64,000 bases of DNA from Balaenoptera acutorostrata (GCF_949987535.1 NC_080068.1:78145254-78209253), one strand, 5' to 3'; shown: positions 44,100 to 57,160, counted from the first letter of the stretch. The notes: generated by a model not told the origin, from the letters alone. Program-made: numbers and translations.

Positions 44100-44825
44100 T
44101 GCTCTCAGGGTTATCTTTCTAAGCATTTCCTGTCAGTGGGTTATGAGCTCTCTTCTGAAGAGGGGCTAATTTAACCCTACTCCCCACACCACCACTTCTT
44201 CTTATCCTTTCACAAGCAGACTGTACCAACCAGGAAGAAGTCTTCCTCCAAGAAAGCAAACAAACCATCTCTCTGGGATGCTTTCTAACTCTCCATCTTC
44301 TCAAATGTCCCCCTGCAAAGCTCAGCACTCTTCAGTGGCATCTCCCTGTATTTAGAATAAAACCCAAACTCCTCACCATGGCTCTGAAGCCCTTCATCAC
44401 GGGACCCCTGGCCGCCTCCCCAACCTTGACTCTTTCACTTCTGCCTCCATCACCAGGTTTCTGTTCCTGGAATTAAAAACAAAACGAGCAAACAAACGCA
44501 CTTCTTCCTGGTGGACATTTGCACAGGGCATTTGTACTTGTTTGTGCCCAGATTGTCCTTTTTCAGATCTCTGCTAGTTCCCCTCCAGTTCTTCTTCCAC
44601 TTCTCAGCACGAGTGTCTCAGAGCGGCCTTGGCTGATCCCTGTTGCTCTCCATCCCATTGCCCTGCTTCATTTACTTAACAGCGATTATTGTTGTCTGAA
44701 TTTTTAAAATTTGTATACCTGGTCATTCCCCATTAACGGGTAAGCTCCATGGTTCCCGCACATTCCCAGCACCTAGCACAGTGCTGACACATAGCAGGCA
44801 CTCATTAGACATCTGTTCTAGGAGC
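44100..44825 (+). repeat. L2 3' region, forward orientation
   Basis: TTCAGTGGCATCTCCCTGTA, AGAATAAAACCCAAACTCCT, CATTTGCACAGGGCATTTGT, GGGTAAGCTCCATGGTTCCC and CATAGCAGGCACTCATTAGA follow the L2 order. The part left of 44300 is uncertain. Confidence 0.88.
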
Positions 44826-44934
44826 TTGAAATCTAGGTGAAACAGCCTTAAATTAAGGTGTTTTCCCCCCCAGCCGCTTCTGCTAAGTTGTTTTGAAACA
44901 AACTCTAGTTTCTGGAGTGACTCTATCTTTTGGA

Positions 44935-45240
44935 GTGGGTGGGGAGGCAGTTACATCAGTTGGATTCCCCATAGGAAACAGATGTACACTCAACAGGGTA
45001 ATTGAGGAGAGATTAATAAAGGGATTATCAGGGTTTAGGGAAACCAACAAGGGATTGTGAAGTACTGCCAAGAACCCAGAGCAAATAGAGGCCCTGCCAA
45101 GAGCCTTTGCTAAAGGGCTGCAGCCACCCTCTGTCACCCAGAAGGGAGGGAACCTCGGGAATAAATGCCCTGACCTTTCTCTCCTCCCAGCCTCTCATCT
45201 TAACATCGTGAACAGGGAATGCGCTTACAACTCCTTTTAA
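44935..45240. repeat. Possible ancient repeat, family unknown
   Basis: TTGAGGAGAGATTAATAAAG, TTAGGGAAACCAACAAGGGA and TGCAGCCACCCTCTGTCACC recall a widespread mammalian repeat, but I cannot name it. Confidence 0.4.
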
Positions 45241-45789
45241 GAACATAGAGTGTGACAGGGAATTATTCCTCAGTATGTGTGTACTTTGAACCTAATTGAA
45301 TGATATGTGAAAATTCGCTAAGTGAATATGTTCTGAAACCAGAATATTTGGGGTCAGTCGTAGGAATGACAAGCAACAATTTAACCCTCCGTAACAGCAT
45401 TTCGATAGTACCCCAGTGCTTGATACACCAGGACAATATATGGTCATTTTTGTGTTGTCGGTTTGCTTGTTTTAGTATATCATTTATGGCCACAGTCATA
45501 AAACTCCATTTGCGTCCTAGGTCAGAAAAAATTCTCTGTAGGGAAGCGCACAGTTGATGAATCTTCCAGGGCACTTTCTCTATCTGGGCTGACTCTACTC
45601 TGAGGTTGATAATATTACTAAAGGGTTAGTGATGCAGCATTGTCCTGTCAAGTAATATATTTTAGGAGCCAAAAGAAAAAAAAAAAAGCGGGATTAAATT
45701 TGATGGTAAAAAAGTTAAGTTCTAACATAATCTGTTCTTTACTGTTTGTTGAGAGCTCATGAGGTAGACCATGAGTCCCCAGATGTAAC
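45241..45789. other. Unique sequence, nothing recognised
   Basis: Overlapping frames of 85 (+) and 103 (-) residues at 45263-45574 have no recognisable domain. Confidence 0.4.
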
Positions 45790-45960
45790 AAAAAATAATA
45801 GCTGCCTCTTTTGAGCTTCTACTGTATACCAGGCACTGGAGTCCTTGACATGACATCTAACAATCTCAGGGAGTTGGTATTATTATCACAGTTTTATATA
45901 TGAGATGGACTTAAAGTCATCAGCAAGAAAGGGGGATTCAGGACTCAGACTGGCATCTGT
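45790..45960 (-). repeat. MIR, reverse orientation
   Basis: GAGCTTCTACTGTATACCAG, GCACTGGAGTCCTTGACATG and GTATTATTATCACAGTTTTA match a diverged reversed MIR. Confidence 0.7.
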
Positions 45961-47124
45961 CTGAAACTGAGGACAGGTTCTTGCCACCTGCACAGATGCG
46001 CTCAGACAGGACCGCTGGGATCCATATTGGAAGCCTGCAGTGGGGTAAGGGTGGGCCTGTGGTCAAGTAGGAGGACAGGACTGAGGGCATGTGTGAATCA
46101 CTCTTGCTCTGCCATGCCGTGGGAAGTCAGCACTGCGGAGAAGAATGAGTTGTGGAAAGGGCGCCAAGGGACGGGCAGCTGACACTACCGGTGAATGCCC
46201 GTGAACCAGCCCCCAGCTGCTTGGCTCACTGGGAGATGCTGGCAACCACAGTCTCAAGCCTATTCTCCCTCCAACTTGTAGATCAACTGTCACTGTGCTT
46301 CTGGTCACAGGGTCTCTGCCATGTGTGTGAGGTTCCTCATTTGGTGTCCACAAGGCTATCCTGTAGTGTTCTGAGGAATTCTTGGAGCCCTGAAACCAGG
46401 AAGAGGATCTAGAGTTTAGGTTCCAAATGAGGAACCCAAACTCATTTGTTGTGCAGTTTGATTATGTTTCACAACTAAGAGAAGGTACTAGAAAGTGGGA
46501 GGAGGAAAATGAGGAAGAGGAGAGGAATCAAGCGTACAGGTAAGTCACTTGTATTCTAAGATTTTTTTTTTTAAAGTAGAAGTAAACAAATTTAGAAAAT
46601 ATCCATGAGGTGGAATCGTTTGACTTTGCTAACTAAACGGAGCTTAGTTGGAGAAAGATTTCCTAGTGGAGAGAGGCCCACGGTATTTGGCATGCTGGAA
46701 TTTAGACAGACCTAGAATTTGGGAGTACCCTGAAAGCATTTTGGGACTCAAAAAAATTATTAGATTTTGCTTAAGATTTTCTGTAAAGTAATGGTCAGTT
46801 TGGGAGAAAATACTTTGTATTTCTGCTGGTCAGTAACTATCCTAAAATCCATTTTCTCAACATAGTAACTCCAAAATCAGTGGAGAGAAATACTGCTGCT
46901 TCAGAAAATTTCCCCAGAGCTTCTTGTTAATGTGGATTTACGCATGCATGTGGCAAAGTTGCTCTGATTTGAACGACCTCCATAAAATTGGCCCAGTGAA
47001 TTGTCTAATTCTCCCTGAAGTCAGATCTTATTTTTCATAATTACTTTAAAATTTTATCAATGGAATTTTACCTACATAGACAATCTGAACTAGTAGATTC
47101 TGTTTAATTTAGGGTTTTTGTTCA
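45961..47124. other. Unique sequence, nothing recognised
   Basis: About 1.2 kb without a recognisable family or exon. A 96-residue minus frame (46063-46353) overlaps an 86-residue plus frame; neither resembles a known protein. Confidence 0.4.
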
Positions 47125-47300
47125 TTGACGGTAACTATTATGTTTTGAGCACCTACTATGCACCAGGCATTGTGCCAAGCATTTTATGAGCATTATTATC
47201 CCTGTCAATCCTCACAGCAAGTGTTGTTCTAGCACCATCCACAGATGGAAGAACTGAGGCATAGAGGCATTGTCCCCTCGATATCCTAAATTATATAGTC
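47125..47300 (-). repeat. MIR, reverse orientation
   Basis: GAGCACCTACTATGCACCAG, GTGCCAAGCATTTTATGAGC and GAAGAACTGAGGCATAGAGG are reversed MIR blocks. Confidence 0.82.
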
Positions 47301-48302
47301 ACTCTAGAAGTTAGGGTGAAAGAAAAAACTATATATATAAAGTTAGGAAAACTAAAAATGAATGAAAGTAAAAATGGTGTCAGAGGGAGACCATTTAATC
47401 AACAAATAAGTGCCAGGAGGAGAAAAAAAAAAATCATACTTGTGTGTTTCTTGGTTTCTTTACCAGAGAATAACACAATGGTACTACATCTATCTAATCT
47501 CAAGATTTGTGCTGAAGTAGGAGAAAACCCCAGAGTTTGAAAGTGCCTGTGATAAGGCAGAGATTTGGGGCTTTTGGTTTCTTGTTTGGCTGCATTCCTG
47601 TCTCTGTGTAACTATAAAGGTTATTCCAGACATTTTTATTTTTAAAGCATGAAACACCAAAAGAGAGAATCAGGGAAGGGAACACAAAATTTTTTAAAAA
47701 ATTGGGACAGAGGAGGTGAGAATAAATGGCAGAGAGGAACATCTTTCTTTTTTCATAAAATCTGACAGGTACCTATTATACTCTCTGCATTTGTTTGGAC
47801 TGTCAGTCATGTGAACTGTTTCTAGAACTGTCTTCATGTAACTATTAACTCCCTCATCTTTCTGAGGCTGCCTGCAAGGTGTTTAGTCTGCAAATAGGCT
47901 GTTAGTCTAGGACCCTCATGAGCAGGCATTTCCCTGTTTGAGGAAGTCCCTGTGGCCGCAGTGTTGGACTGGGGTCACTAGCTTGCAGAGAACGGGAGTG
48001 TGGATGCAGTGATTAGCTAGATGGAGTTTAGCCTCTTTCCAGAACTGAAACTGGTCCCCATCCATTTGTTGGCTCAGCACTCGAGAAAGGCTGTTTCAGG
48101 AAGCAAACCCACAAGGAACTAAGAGCATAGTCATGTGTGTATGAGTGACGCACTCGGGCTTTCTGCTCCAGCACGTGACCGTCAGGCAACCAACTGCGTG
48201 GGGTGGGCTGAAAGTTAATGATGCATTAGGGTGTGGGGGGGGGGGTGGATTTTATCTGAGCAACTCTCTTCTTTCTCCTGAAATGGCTTGAGTGATAGGT
48301 AG
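47301..48302. other. Unique sequence, nothing recognised
   Basis: No family or exon recognised. G-run GTGTGGGGGGGGGGGTGG lies at about 48231-48248. Confidence 0.4.
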
Positions 48303-48560
48303 CAACATCCAGCATGAACTTTAGAGCCAGCCTGCCTGAATCTAATCTCCCAGCACCACCAGCTCTGTGACCCTGGGAAAGTTATTTAATATCATTCTAC
48401 CTCAGTCTTTTCATCTGTAAAGGTATTTACAGAGGAAAACATCTGTATTGGGCATCATCGTAGTAATACTTGATAGGATTTTTGTGAATATTATATGAGA
48501 CAACAGATGTACAGTGCTTATAACAGTGCCTGCCACATGCTAATTATAAATGTTTAGCAA
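48303..48560 (+). repeat. MIR, forward orientation
   Basis: TTTAGAGCCAGCCTGCCTGA, GCTCTGTGACCCTGGGAAAG, CTCAGTCTTTTCATCTGTAA and AACAGTGCCTGCCACATGCT in order. Confidence 0.9.
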
Positions 48561-49544
48561 GAAAGAGAAACAACTGTCCGTTGATAACCTCAAACATAAG
48601 TGATTTCTCATTGTGACATTAATATGTTACATTTATTTTGTATTTTAGTTTGTGAAATGCTTTCATATGGCATTTCATGATGTCCTTTGATGAGAGGATA
48701 GATAGTAGTTAAAATGTTTCACATTTATAAGAAATAGGCTGAGGAGAGAGTATAATCTAGGAAAGATAAGGGGAAAGGTTTCCACTCTCAAGGAATGCAT
48801 TGCCTGAAGTGCTTCCCCAGGGGAAGTTTAAGAAAGGTGAACCAATGCTGATTGCATGCCCTGTCTCTCAGCAAGGTATGTGGGCCTCCAGGGCAGGAGT
48901 GTTTCCAGGGCCCCTATCTAAAGAAGATCCTGGACCACTGGCCTGGCTGGGGGTAGAATGATGAACTGTTGACAAGCCAGAGACCCAAGAGGCTCCACCC
49001 GTCCCACTGGGGCTGTTTGCCAAGAGGCAGTCTCCAGGTACTGAGAGCATCTGAGGGATCAAGCCCTTTGTTGACCTCCTGGAGCCAGACCTTAGGAGCT
49101 TGTTAGGTGGAAGACATGGCTCAGAGAAATCCATGAAGGAACCAGATTTTTCTCTTCAAAAGGGAAAAAATTCCAAATGACCAAATGGAACTGTGCCCTT
49201 GGCCAGCAGAGTGGCTTCACTTGTCCTCTCAGTGCTAAAACCAGGATACTCCTGGGCAAACCCAGCAGTCGGTTACCCTGGCACACACTAGGCCCTGATC
49301 AAAATGGCCTAAGGGGGATTGAGGGCAAAGCTATGACTCAAATTTCAAGGCCAGATAACCTGATGACACCTCTTTTTAGATAGCTACTTCCTCATAGGTA
49401 GCTATGGTAATAATATTTTATTATTTTTTAATTATAGTATATATTTTTTATTTTTAAAATTATTTTAAAATTATTAATATAATTTGTGAATTATAGTGTT
49501 GGTTGAGTATTTCTGTGGGGTCAGTTCACACCCCGCCTCCGCCG
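48561..49544. other. Unique sequence with an AT-rich run
   Basis: Overlapping frames at 48868-49383 show no domain. Positions 49410-49495 are a TTATTTTTTAATTATAG-like AT-rich tract. Confidence 0.4.
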
Positions 49545-49760
49545 CAGGTCAGGGTGTCTTAACTCTGGCACAGCTGGTATTTTGGATTGTTGTGGGATGT
49601 TGTCCTGTGCATTGTAGGATGTTTATTAACTCCCTCATCTCCCTCTACCCACTAGACGCCAGTTGCACCCACACCAAAAATGTCTTCAGGCATTGCCAAA
49701 TAACTTCTGGGTTGGGGGGCAAAATGGCCCCAGTTGAGGACCATTGCTCCAAGGTCCATA
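49545..49760 (-). mobile_element. MER5-type hAT MITE, reverse
   Basis: GGGTGTCTTAACTCTGGCAC, GCTGGTATTTTGGATTGTTG, TTGTCCTGTGCATTGTAGGA, GCATTGCCAAATAACTTCTG and GCCCCAGTTGAGGACCATTG are the reversed MER5 series. Confidence 0.88.
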
Positions 49761-50599
49761 ACAGCACCCACATTTTAGGAAAATGACCACCGGTTATCTT
49801 CATAACCTATATGAGTTTCTCGTAATTTTTTTGTTCCTTCCCTCCAATTTTGCCCCCTCGATATTTTGATAGCTGCCTTGTCTTTTCTAGTCTCCTATCA
49901 TCTATGATCATATGATTACTTATGAAATTCTGAAACATACCTACAGAACACAGTTTTGTCTAACAGACTGGAAGGAGTCATTTCATTGAGTTTTCTAGAA
50001 TCTATGGAAATTCTTTCTTGCCTCAACTTCTTTTGTCTCAGTAGGGTGTCCTCTGAGGTTCACTGGAATCAAGCATAAAAAAGTCTTTAAGGTTTTTTAG
50101 AAAAACCATAATTAATTTTGATCTTACTAGAAAGCTTGTTTCTTCTCATGGCTAGTTTTGCCCAGGCCACTTCTGAAATAATAAAATTATATTCCCTGTA
50201 AAAACTTTTGGAGGAGCTTATTACATGCTTGGAGAAGATTTTAAATAACCTGCAACACCTGTAGAGGGGCTGCAGAACTGAAGACTATTTGTACAATCTA
50301 GATTCTTCCCCCTGTTCAGTCAGCCCCATTCTTTCTAATTATTTAAATGAAAAAGTATTCTAAACACCACTCTTCAGTTGCCATGACAGCTTTGTGGTAA
50401 AAGGTCATCTCATCCACCTTTTAGCCTTTAACAAATGAATAAACCAGAGATGTCTAATACTATTTCTATAAAGTTTTGCAGACATAGAAATTCCAATTAT
50501 CTTTATTAGTAAACTGTTCCAATTTTTAATTACCCTCTAAGTCAAAATTTCTTCCTTTTCTTAACCACTGAAGACAATTTCCTCCTTATTTACTTTAGT
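49761..50599. other. Unique AT-rich sequence
   Basis: No family or exon recognised. Confidence 0.4.
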
Positions 50600-53300
50600 A
50601 GAACAAATTTAAATTAATTATAAAAGTAACACAGGCTGATAGAGAAGCAGAAAGGAGCACAAAGGAGAAAATAAAAATCATCTATAAACCCACAACCCAG
50701 AGATAATGCAGATAATGTTTTTGGAATTATGCGTCTTTTAAAAATGCTTATAATATATGCTTATCAGATTAACTCTTCTATTCCATTCTCACTAGGGATA
50801 GAAAACAGTTCCACAATTTTGTGGTGAATTTTAATATGTTGTATGTTTAAATGAATAAATAAGGAATTTCACAGGAGAATTAAATTGACAGAGAATGCAT
50901 AATGATGAAGACACAGCACTTTTTTCATTATTAAGTTATTGTTTTATTCAAATAAACGAGGTGTGGATATCAATTGTCTTAGTTTCTTATCTATTCTTTG
51001 AGAGTTTCTTTATGCTCGTCAAACAGATATACTTATATAACATCTACTACTCCCCTCTCCCCTTTTCCACAAGAGGTAGACTATTAGGTGAATTGTTTTG
51101 CAACTTGTTTTTCTTCACTTAGCAGTACATTTTGGAGTTTACTCAATCTCAGTACATTGAGATCTTTCACATTGACTTTTTATAAAACAGAGATATAGTA
51201 TTCCATTGTATGGATTTACCAAACTTTATTTAACTAGTCTCCTGTTGATGGGCATTTGGTTGGTTTCCAGTCTTTTGCTATTAAAAACAATACTGAAATA
51301 AATTATCTGTACACATGTCATTTTCCAAGCATAAAATATATCTGTAGAATAGATTCTCCAAAGTAGGATTGCTAGGTTAAAAAGTATATGCAATAATAAT
51401 TATAATAGATATATAATATGATAGATAAGGGTCCTCCACAGGGGTGCCAGTATATACTCCCATGAGAAAGGTATGAGAGTGCCAGGTTCCTCACAGCCTT
51501 GCCAACATAATATGTTAATATGTTACTGTAAAACTTTCAGATTTTTGCCAATCTGATACATGAGAAATGATATTTCAGTGTATTTTCAATTTGTATATTT
51601 TCATAAAGTTAAAGGCCATTTGTTCTTTGTCAACTCTGTTCATCTCTTCTGCCCATTTTTCTATTGGTTTATTGATCATTTTCTCGTTGATTTGTATAAG
51701 CATTTTAGGTATTACAGAAATGAGCTCTTTGTGATGTGAATTGTGGATATTTTCCCATTGATTATCTTTTGTTTTTGTTTTGTGGTTTAAACAAATTTTG
51801 TATGTAGTTGAATTTATCAGTCTTTTATTACGGCTTTTGGTTTACAAGTCACAGTAGAAAGGTCTTTCTCATTTCAAGGTTATAAAGAATTTTCCCATGT
51901 TTTCTTGTAGAATTTTTATGGTTTAATTTTTCACATTTAAATAGTTGATCCATTTGGAATTTATCCTGGTATGAGATATGAGGTATAGATCCAACTTTGT
52001 TTTTTCTAGGGGAAATGTAGATGTCCCAACGCCTAGACTATTTATTGAATAGTCCTTGTCTCCACTGGTATGAGGTGTGCCTTTCATTGTCTAATAAATT
52101 CCCATATGGACTTGGATATATTTCTGGATTTTCTATTCTGTTTCATTCTGACTACTTATGTGCTAGAATTTGATTTTTGCATATAGGTGCTTGTGTTTAT
52201 CACTCCATTTTTCCCTCTATTAGGTTGGAATTCTGTCTTTTAAAAAATATTTTTAGCATTCACTCTATATGTTACTGGACAGCTTTTAAATCAATTTACC
52301 TGCTTTAGGGCTTATGTGCTAATCTTCTCATGTATTTTAATTCTCTATAGTATTTTAAATTTATTAAATATTTATTTGTTTATATTAAAACTGCATAAGA
52401 CATTATCATGATTGTTTTATGTGGTCAGTGTTTGTTTAAACCTACCATTTTTATTGTTCCTCGTTTTATCCTGTATTCTCTGACTTTCCATCTTGGGCCA
52501 TTTTCCTTCTGCTTAAAGAGCATCCTTTAGTGGCAGTCTACTTGTGACAAACTCTCACTATTCATTTGACAGAATGTCATTATTTTGAGCTTCATTTTTG
52601 AAAGATACTTTTGATGAGAACAGAATCTAAGTTCGTAGTTTTTTTTGTTTTTGTTTTTTAAAAAATTTTATTTATTTATTTTTGGCTGCATTGGGTCTTC
52701 ATTGCTGTGCGTGGGCTTTCTCTAGTTGCGGAGAGCGGGGGCTACTCTTTGTTGCGGTGCGCGGGCTTCTCATTGCGGTGGCTTCTCTTGTTGCGGAGCA
52801 CGGGCTCTAGAGCGCAGGTTCAGTAGTTGTGTCTCACGGGCTTAGTTGCTCTGCGGCACGTGGGAACTTCCCGGACCAGAGCTCGAACCCGTGTCCCCTG
52901 CATTGGCAGGCAGATTCTTAACCACTGCGCCACCAGGGAAGCCCCTAAGTTCGTAGTTTTGATTTGTTTCGCAGCACATTGAAGATATTATTCTACTGTT
53001 TTCTGGCTTCCATTGTTATTGAAGAAGGCAGTTGTCCGTCTATTAGCCCTTTGATGATAACTGCGTTTTGCATGATAAGCATAGCTGTTTATAGTCTGTC
53101 TAATAATTTCCATATCTTGAGTCCCTGTGAGTTTAGTTTTGTTTCCTGTATTTCTGCTGATTCTCACACGTTGTCTTGATGCACCTGGTTCTCTTGGACT
53201 GGATGCTGGATCCTGTATTTGAAAATGTTTTTGTAGAAATAATTTGAGGTTTAGCATTAAGTTATGTTCTTCCTGGGTCAAACTATTTCTTTACTGAAAC
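50600..53300 (-). mobile_element. Old L1 (L1M-type), reverse, split by a SINE
   Basis: Reversed L1 blocks run from the 3' UTR into ORF2: ATATAGTATTCCATTGTATG, GTTGATGGGCATTTGGTTGG, CTCTTCTGCCCATTTTTCTA, TTATTGATCATTTTCTCGTT and CCATTTGGAATTTATCCTGG. Assignment is firm for 51150-52240. The part from 52480 (GTTTCGCAGCACATTGAAGA, TGTTTTCTGGCTTCCATTGT) is repeat-like but may be a different old element. No frame is intact. Confidence 0.8.
52643..52944 (-). mobile_element. CHR SINE, long form, reverse
   Basis: T and ATTT tail, GGCTGCATTGGGTCTTCATT, head ending CACCAGGGAAGCCC. Exact 16-base target duplication CTAAGTTCGTAGTTTT at 52627-52642 and 52945-52960. Confidence 0.97.
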
Positions 53301-53482
53301 TTTCTACTATGTTTCAATGTTTGATATTGCTAGTGGCTCTTCTGTCAGAATTTTCCTGGTTATGAACTTTAGGATTCACTTAACTAGTTCCAAACCTCCC
53401 CTCCTTAAAAAACACCACTCCATTGTTATTATTTTGGAGGTGAACATGTTAAATTTATACATTAATTCAAAATGGCATCTGA

Positions 53483-53833
53483 GGGCTTCCCTGGTGGCGC
53501 AGTGGTTAAGAATCCCCCTGCCAATGCAGGGGACACGGGTTCCATCCCTGGTCCGGGAAAATCCCACATGCCGCGGAGCAACTAAGCCCATGCGCCACAA
53601 CTACTGAGCCTGCACTCTAGAGGCCGCGAGCCACAACTACTGAAGCCCGCGCGCCTAGAGCCCGTGCTCCGCAACAAGAGAAGCCGCCGCAGTGAGAAGC
53701 AGGCGCAACACAACAAAGAGTAGCCCCCGCTCGCCGCAACTAGAGAAAGCCCGCGTGCAGCAACAAAGACCCAACACAGCCAAAAATAAATAAAAATAAA
53801 ATAAATAATAACTTAAAAACAAAAAAAAAACCA
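53483..53833 (+). mobile_element. CHR SINE, long form, forward
   Basis: GGGCTTCCCTGGTGGCGCAG head, complete long-form body, ATAAAATAAATAATAAC tail. Exact target duplication AAAATGGCATCTGA at 53469-53482 and 53834-53847. Confidence 0.97.
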
Positions 53834-54101
53834 AAAATGGCATCTGAAGATGTTGAGTCTATCCAAAAATATGGTAGAGACAACATTTAAAAAAAGACTT
53901 GTTGGGATTCTCAGGTGTTTTATTCATTTTATTCATTTTGGGACTTTAAAACCATTTGCTGAGGTCATAATAGACATCAGTGTTCAGGTATGGTTTAGTA
54001 TATAAATAATTATTTTGGATTGTCTAATTTATAAAGCATGATAACTTTATCAATGCTATTGTGATATGAGACTCATGGCCTCTTGACTCTCCAGCATGAG
54101 C

Positions 54102-54105
<4 letters not shown>

Positions 54106-54132
<27 letters not shown>

Positions 54133-54406
54133 GGCTGCGTTGTGTTTTCGTTGCTGCACGCAGGCTTTCTCTAGTTGTGGCGAGCGGGGGCTATTTTTCA
54201 TTGCTGTGCGCAGGCTTCTTATTGCGGTGGCTTCTCTTGTTGTGGAGCACAGGCTTCTAGGCACACGGGCTTTAGTAGTTGTGGCACGTGGGCTCAGTAG
54301 TTGTGGTGCACAGGCTTAGTTGCTTCACGACATGTGGGATCTTCCCGTGAACACGTGTTCCCTGCATTAGCAGGCAGATTCTTAACCACTGCGCCACCAG
54401 GGAAGC
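54106..54406 (-). mobile_element. CHR SINE, long form, reverse, with a small internal deletion
   Basis: Head region lacks the usual GACCAGGGCTCGA: it reads CTTCCCGTGAACACGTGTTC, removing part of the B box. Target duplication CTCCAGCAT(G/T)AGCTTTT at 54089-54105 and 54407-54423. Confidence 0.95.
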
Positions 54407-54664
54407 CTCCAGCATTAGCTTTTATTTTTATACCTCTCTCCATCCTGAGTCTTGCCCCATCCTGAATCATTTCGGACAACCAAAAGCTCTGACTTTGATC
54501 TTGATTCGGTTAGGCTAGCCCTACATTTCTTTGGCTTTTATGGACGCTGGATTGCAATTCTTTCTTCAGATGTAGTCACTGTGCTTGACAGCATTGTTCG
54601 TGATACCCAACAAGCATGCTGGCAGTGCTTCCACAGAATCTTGGGGTCAGAGACAACAAAGCAC

Positions 54665-54895
54665 AATGCTTCAGAGAACAGGATCTGGTGTCTTACCAAA
54701 CTGGCTTGAAGTCGTGGCTGGGCCTCTTCTAGCTTTGTGACCTTGGCTAGATATTTCACCTTTTGAAGACAAAGTTTCCTCCTCTGGAAAATGGATGTAA
54801 TAACAGAATCCTCATCAAAGTATCTCGAGCATTAAATGAGAGAACTTATGGCGTGCACAGTAACAGGTGCATATTAAGTGGTCAACAAATGTTAG
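54665..54895 (+). repeat. MIR, forward orientation
   Basis: CTAGCTTTGTGACCTTGGCT, TTTCCTCCTCTGGAAAATGG, CATTAAATGAGAGAACTTAT and GGTCAACAAATGTTAGCTAA in order. Confidence 0.88.
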
Positions 54896-55064
54896 CTAAA
54901 ATGTGCTTCTCTCATTTAACAGAGACTTCTGCTCAGGTTCACTCACTTGAGTAACTTTCCTAAAATCCCCGGGATTCTAGGAAGTGGCAGAGCTTTTTAT
55001 CTCTGAGTCCAGTGCTCTTTTCACGGTGCCACCAATGAATAATGAGTAAAGAATAGCTAAGGTA

Positions 55065-55270
55065 CATGGTGCTTATCAGGTAGGTACCGTTCTTAGCACT
55101 TTACCTCTGTTAACTCAGTTTATCCTTATTAGCGAGAAGGTAGCTACTATAATTATCTCCGTTGTACTGGAGAAACCAAGATACAGAGACGTTAAACGAG
55201 GTACACACAACTAGTAATGACGGAGCTAGGATGTGAACCAAGACAGTCGAACTCTAACGCAAAGGTCTAA
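55065..55270 (-). repeat. MIR, reverse orientation
   Basis: GTTCTTAGCACTTTACCTCT, GTTAACTCAGTTTATCCTTA, ACACAACTAGTAATGACGGA and GCTAGGATGTGAACCAAGAC in order. Confidence 0.9.
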
Positions 55271-55534
55271 TTGGTCTGGTAGTCCCCACCACTGGCAGTA
55301 GGGATTTGCAGTTCTCAGCAGTGTGGCATGACCCCCTCCAGGTTCTTCTTTGCTGCTTGCCTCCCCGCCCCCAACTGTGGCCTCTTGTCTCTCCCTCTGT
55401 CCTCTTATCCTTTTCATTCTGTGTCCTTATCATTTATCCTCTATTTTTCTTTTATTCTAATCCCTGTGCCTTGGGCTTGCTCTGAAGATGGTGTAAGCTG
55501 AGGAGGAGGTTTAGGGAGACTAGCTTTTGATAAA

Positions 55535-55720
55535 CACCTACTAAACATCAGACACTGTATCAGTTGCTCTCGTATCTATGTTCTCATCCTCATTTTGCAG
55601 TTGAGCAAACTAGGCTCAGAGAATATAAGTAATAAGTTACCCACATTCACACAGTTGGATTGTAACAGAACAGATTTGAGCCTAGGTCTGTTTCCAAAGC
55701 TTGTACTTTTCACCAGTGCT
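55535..55720 (-). repeat. MIR, reverse orientation
   Basis: CACCTACTAAACATCAGACA, TCTCATCCTCATTTTGCAGT, GAGCAAACTAGGCTCAGAGA and GATTTGAGCCTAGGTCTGTT in order. Confidence 0.88.
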
Positions 55721-56759
55721 GATAAATAGCTGCATGCCCTTGATACGGCCATGCTGGTTGTTAAAATATTGAAATCTCTCTGAACCTCTTGGTGGATAGT
55801 TGCTGTTCCAAGTCTTTCATGTTTCTCTACCACCACCAGCCTGGCCTGTCTAGTCCCTTCCCCAGGAACCTCTAGACGTGCCCATAAGCCAGCAAGTAAA
55901 AGACTGATGGCCAGTCCAGCAGGGGCATCAAGGACCGTGCTCCAGCACAGAGGCAGGCTGGCAGATGTTGTGTCAATGTCCTTGAGGTACTTCTGCTCTT
56001 AACCACACTGTTGTGTAGTATCAAGTATCCTGCTGAGTACTGCTTAACATCACTAGGGCACCTCAGGATGAATGAGAAAATAACTTAACAGCTCACTAAT
56101 GAAATTGCCATTTGGAATCAAATCAGAAACACTGTGGAAGCTTAGCTGAATTCATTGCCTCCCTTGATAAAGTACTGGATGAAGAATGTTGCATCTGAAC
56201 AGATGGATTTTGTGTTCTCACCAAGACTGAGGTTTGCCACAGAGGGAGCTCTTTCTCAACCACTACCCAGTCTCCACTCCCAGTACCCAGCCTACCCAAG
56301 CCACCCATGCCAGGGCCCTTCTGCTAGGCCTCAGCCCCTGGGGCCCTTGCTTAGAGGCTTCTCTGCCTGCCCCCTCCACCCACTGAGGATTTTAAGGCCT
56401 CAGAGGCCCACAAGACTGACGTTACCTTTAGAATCATTTCTATTGCACTTGGGCAAAAAAAGATTTTTTCGTAGGGCGTGGGGTTTTGAACATCATTTCT
56501 AACATTTTTTCTTAGGAAAAGGCATTCTGTGTTTCAAAAAGCTACTTATAAATGAACTTTTCTAAAATCAATACAGGTATTTTTCTTGTATTCTGGAAGG
56601 AAACTAAGTTAGTCTGGTATGTTTTACTCTTCCCCAAATCCTGTTGATTCCTTCCTGTTGTTTTGTGGTTGATGTTAAACTAACAGATCTGTTACCTGAG
56701 CTGTTTATTTATCCTACTTTAAAGCCATGCTTTTCCCAATCATCAGAGATTCCTTGTGT
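55721..56759. other. Unique sequence, nothing recognised
   Basis: A 115-residue frame at 56155-56502 is proline- and leucine-rich without a recognisable domain. No exon is called. Confidence 0.4.
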
Positions 56760-57160
56760 ATTTGTTAGGATAAGCTAAGTAGCAGTAATGTGCAGAGCCC
56801 AAGATGTCAGTGGGTTACCCAATAGAAATATAGTTCTTGTAGTCCTGGTATGTGTGCAGGTTTCCAGGGTATCACCTCCATGAACTCATTTGGAGATCCA
56901 GACTGAGAATAGCTTTGCCTTTTCCAACACATGATGTCCAGAGTTGCCTGGGCATTGCTATGCCAGTCAGCCAGAAGAGGAAAGAACCCAGAGGGGAGCA
57001 GATTTTTAGGGCCAGGCCCACATCACATCGTCATGGTGCACATCAGTTTCTCTCCATCCACTGGCCAGAGCTAAGTCAGATGGTCACACCCCACTGCAGT
57101 GTGGGAACTATGGGCTTGCTGTGGTCCATAGAAAGGAACGACCACTATTCCTTGTATTTT
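56760..57160. repeat. Ancient repeat, probably DNA-transposon-derived
   Basis: GTTAGGATAAGCTAAGTAGC, CCCAATAGAAATATAGTTCT, TTTTTAGGGCCAGGCCCACA, CCATCCACTGGCCAGAGCTA and AGTCAGATGGTCACACCCCA recall a common mammalian repeat; family not certain. The 138-residue frame at 56852-57268 lies mostly in it. Confidence 0.5.
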
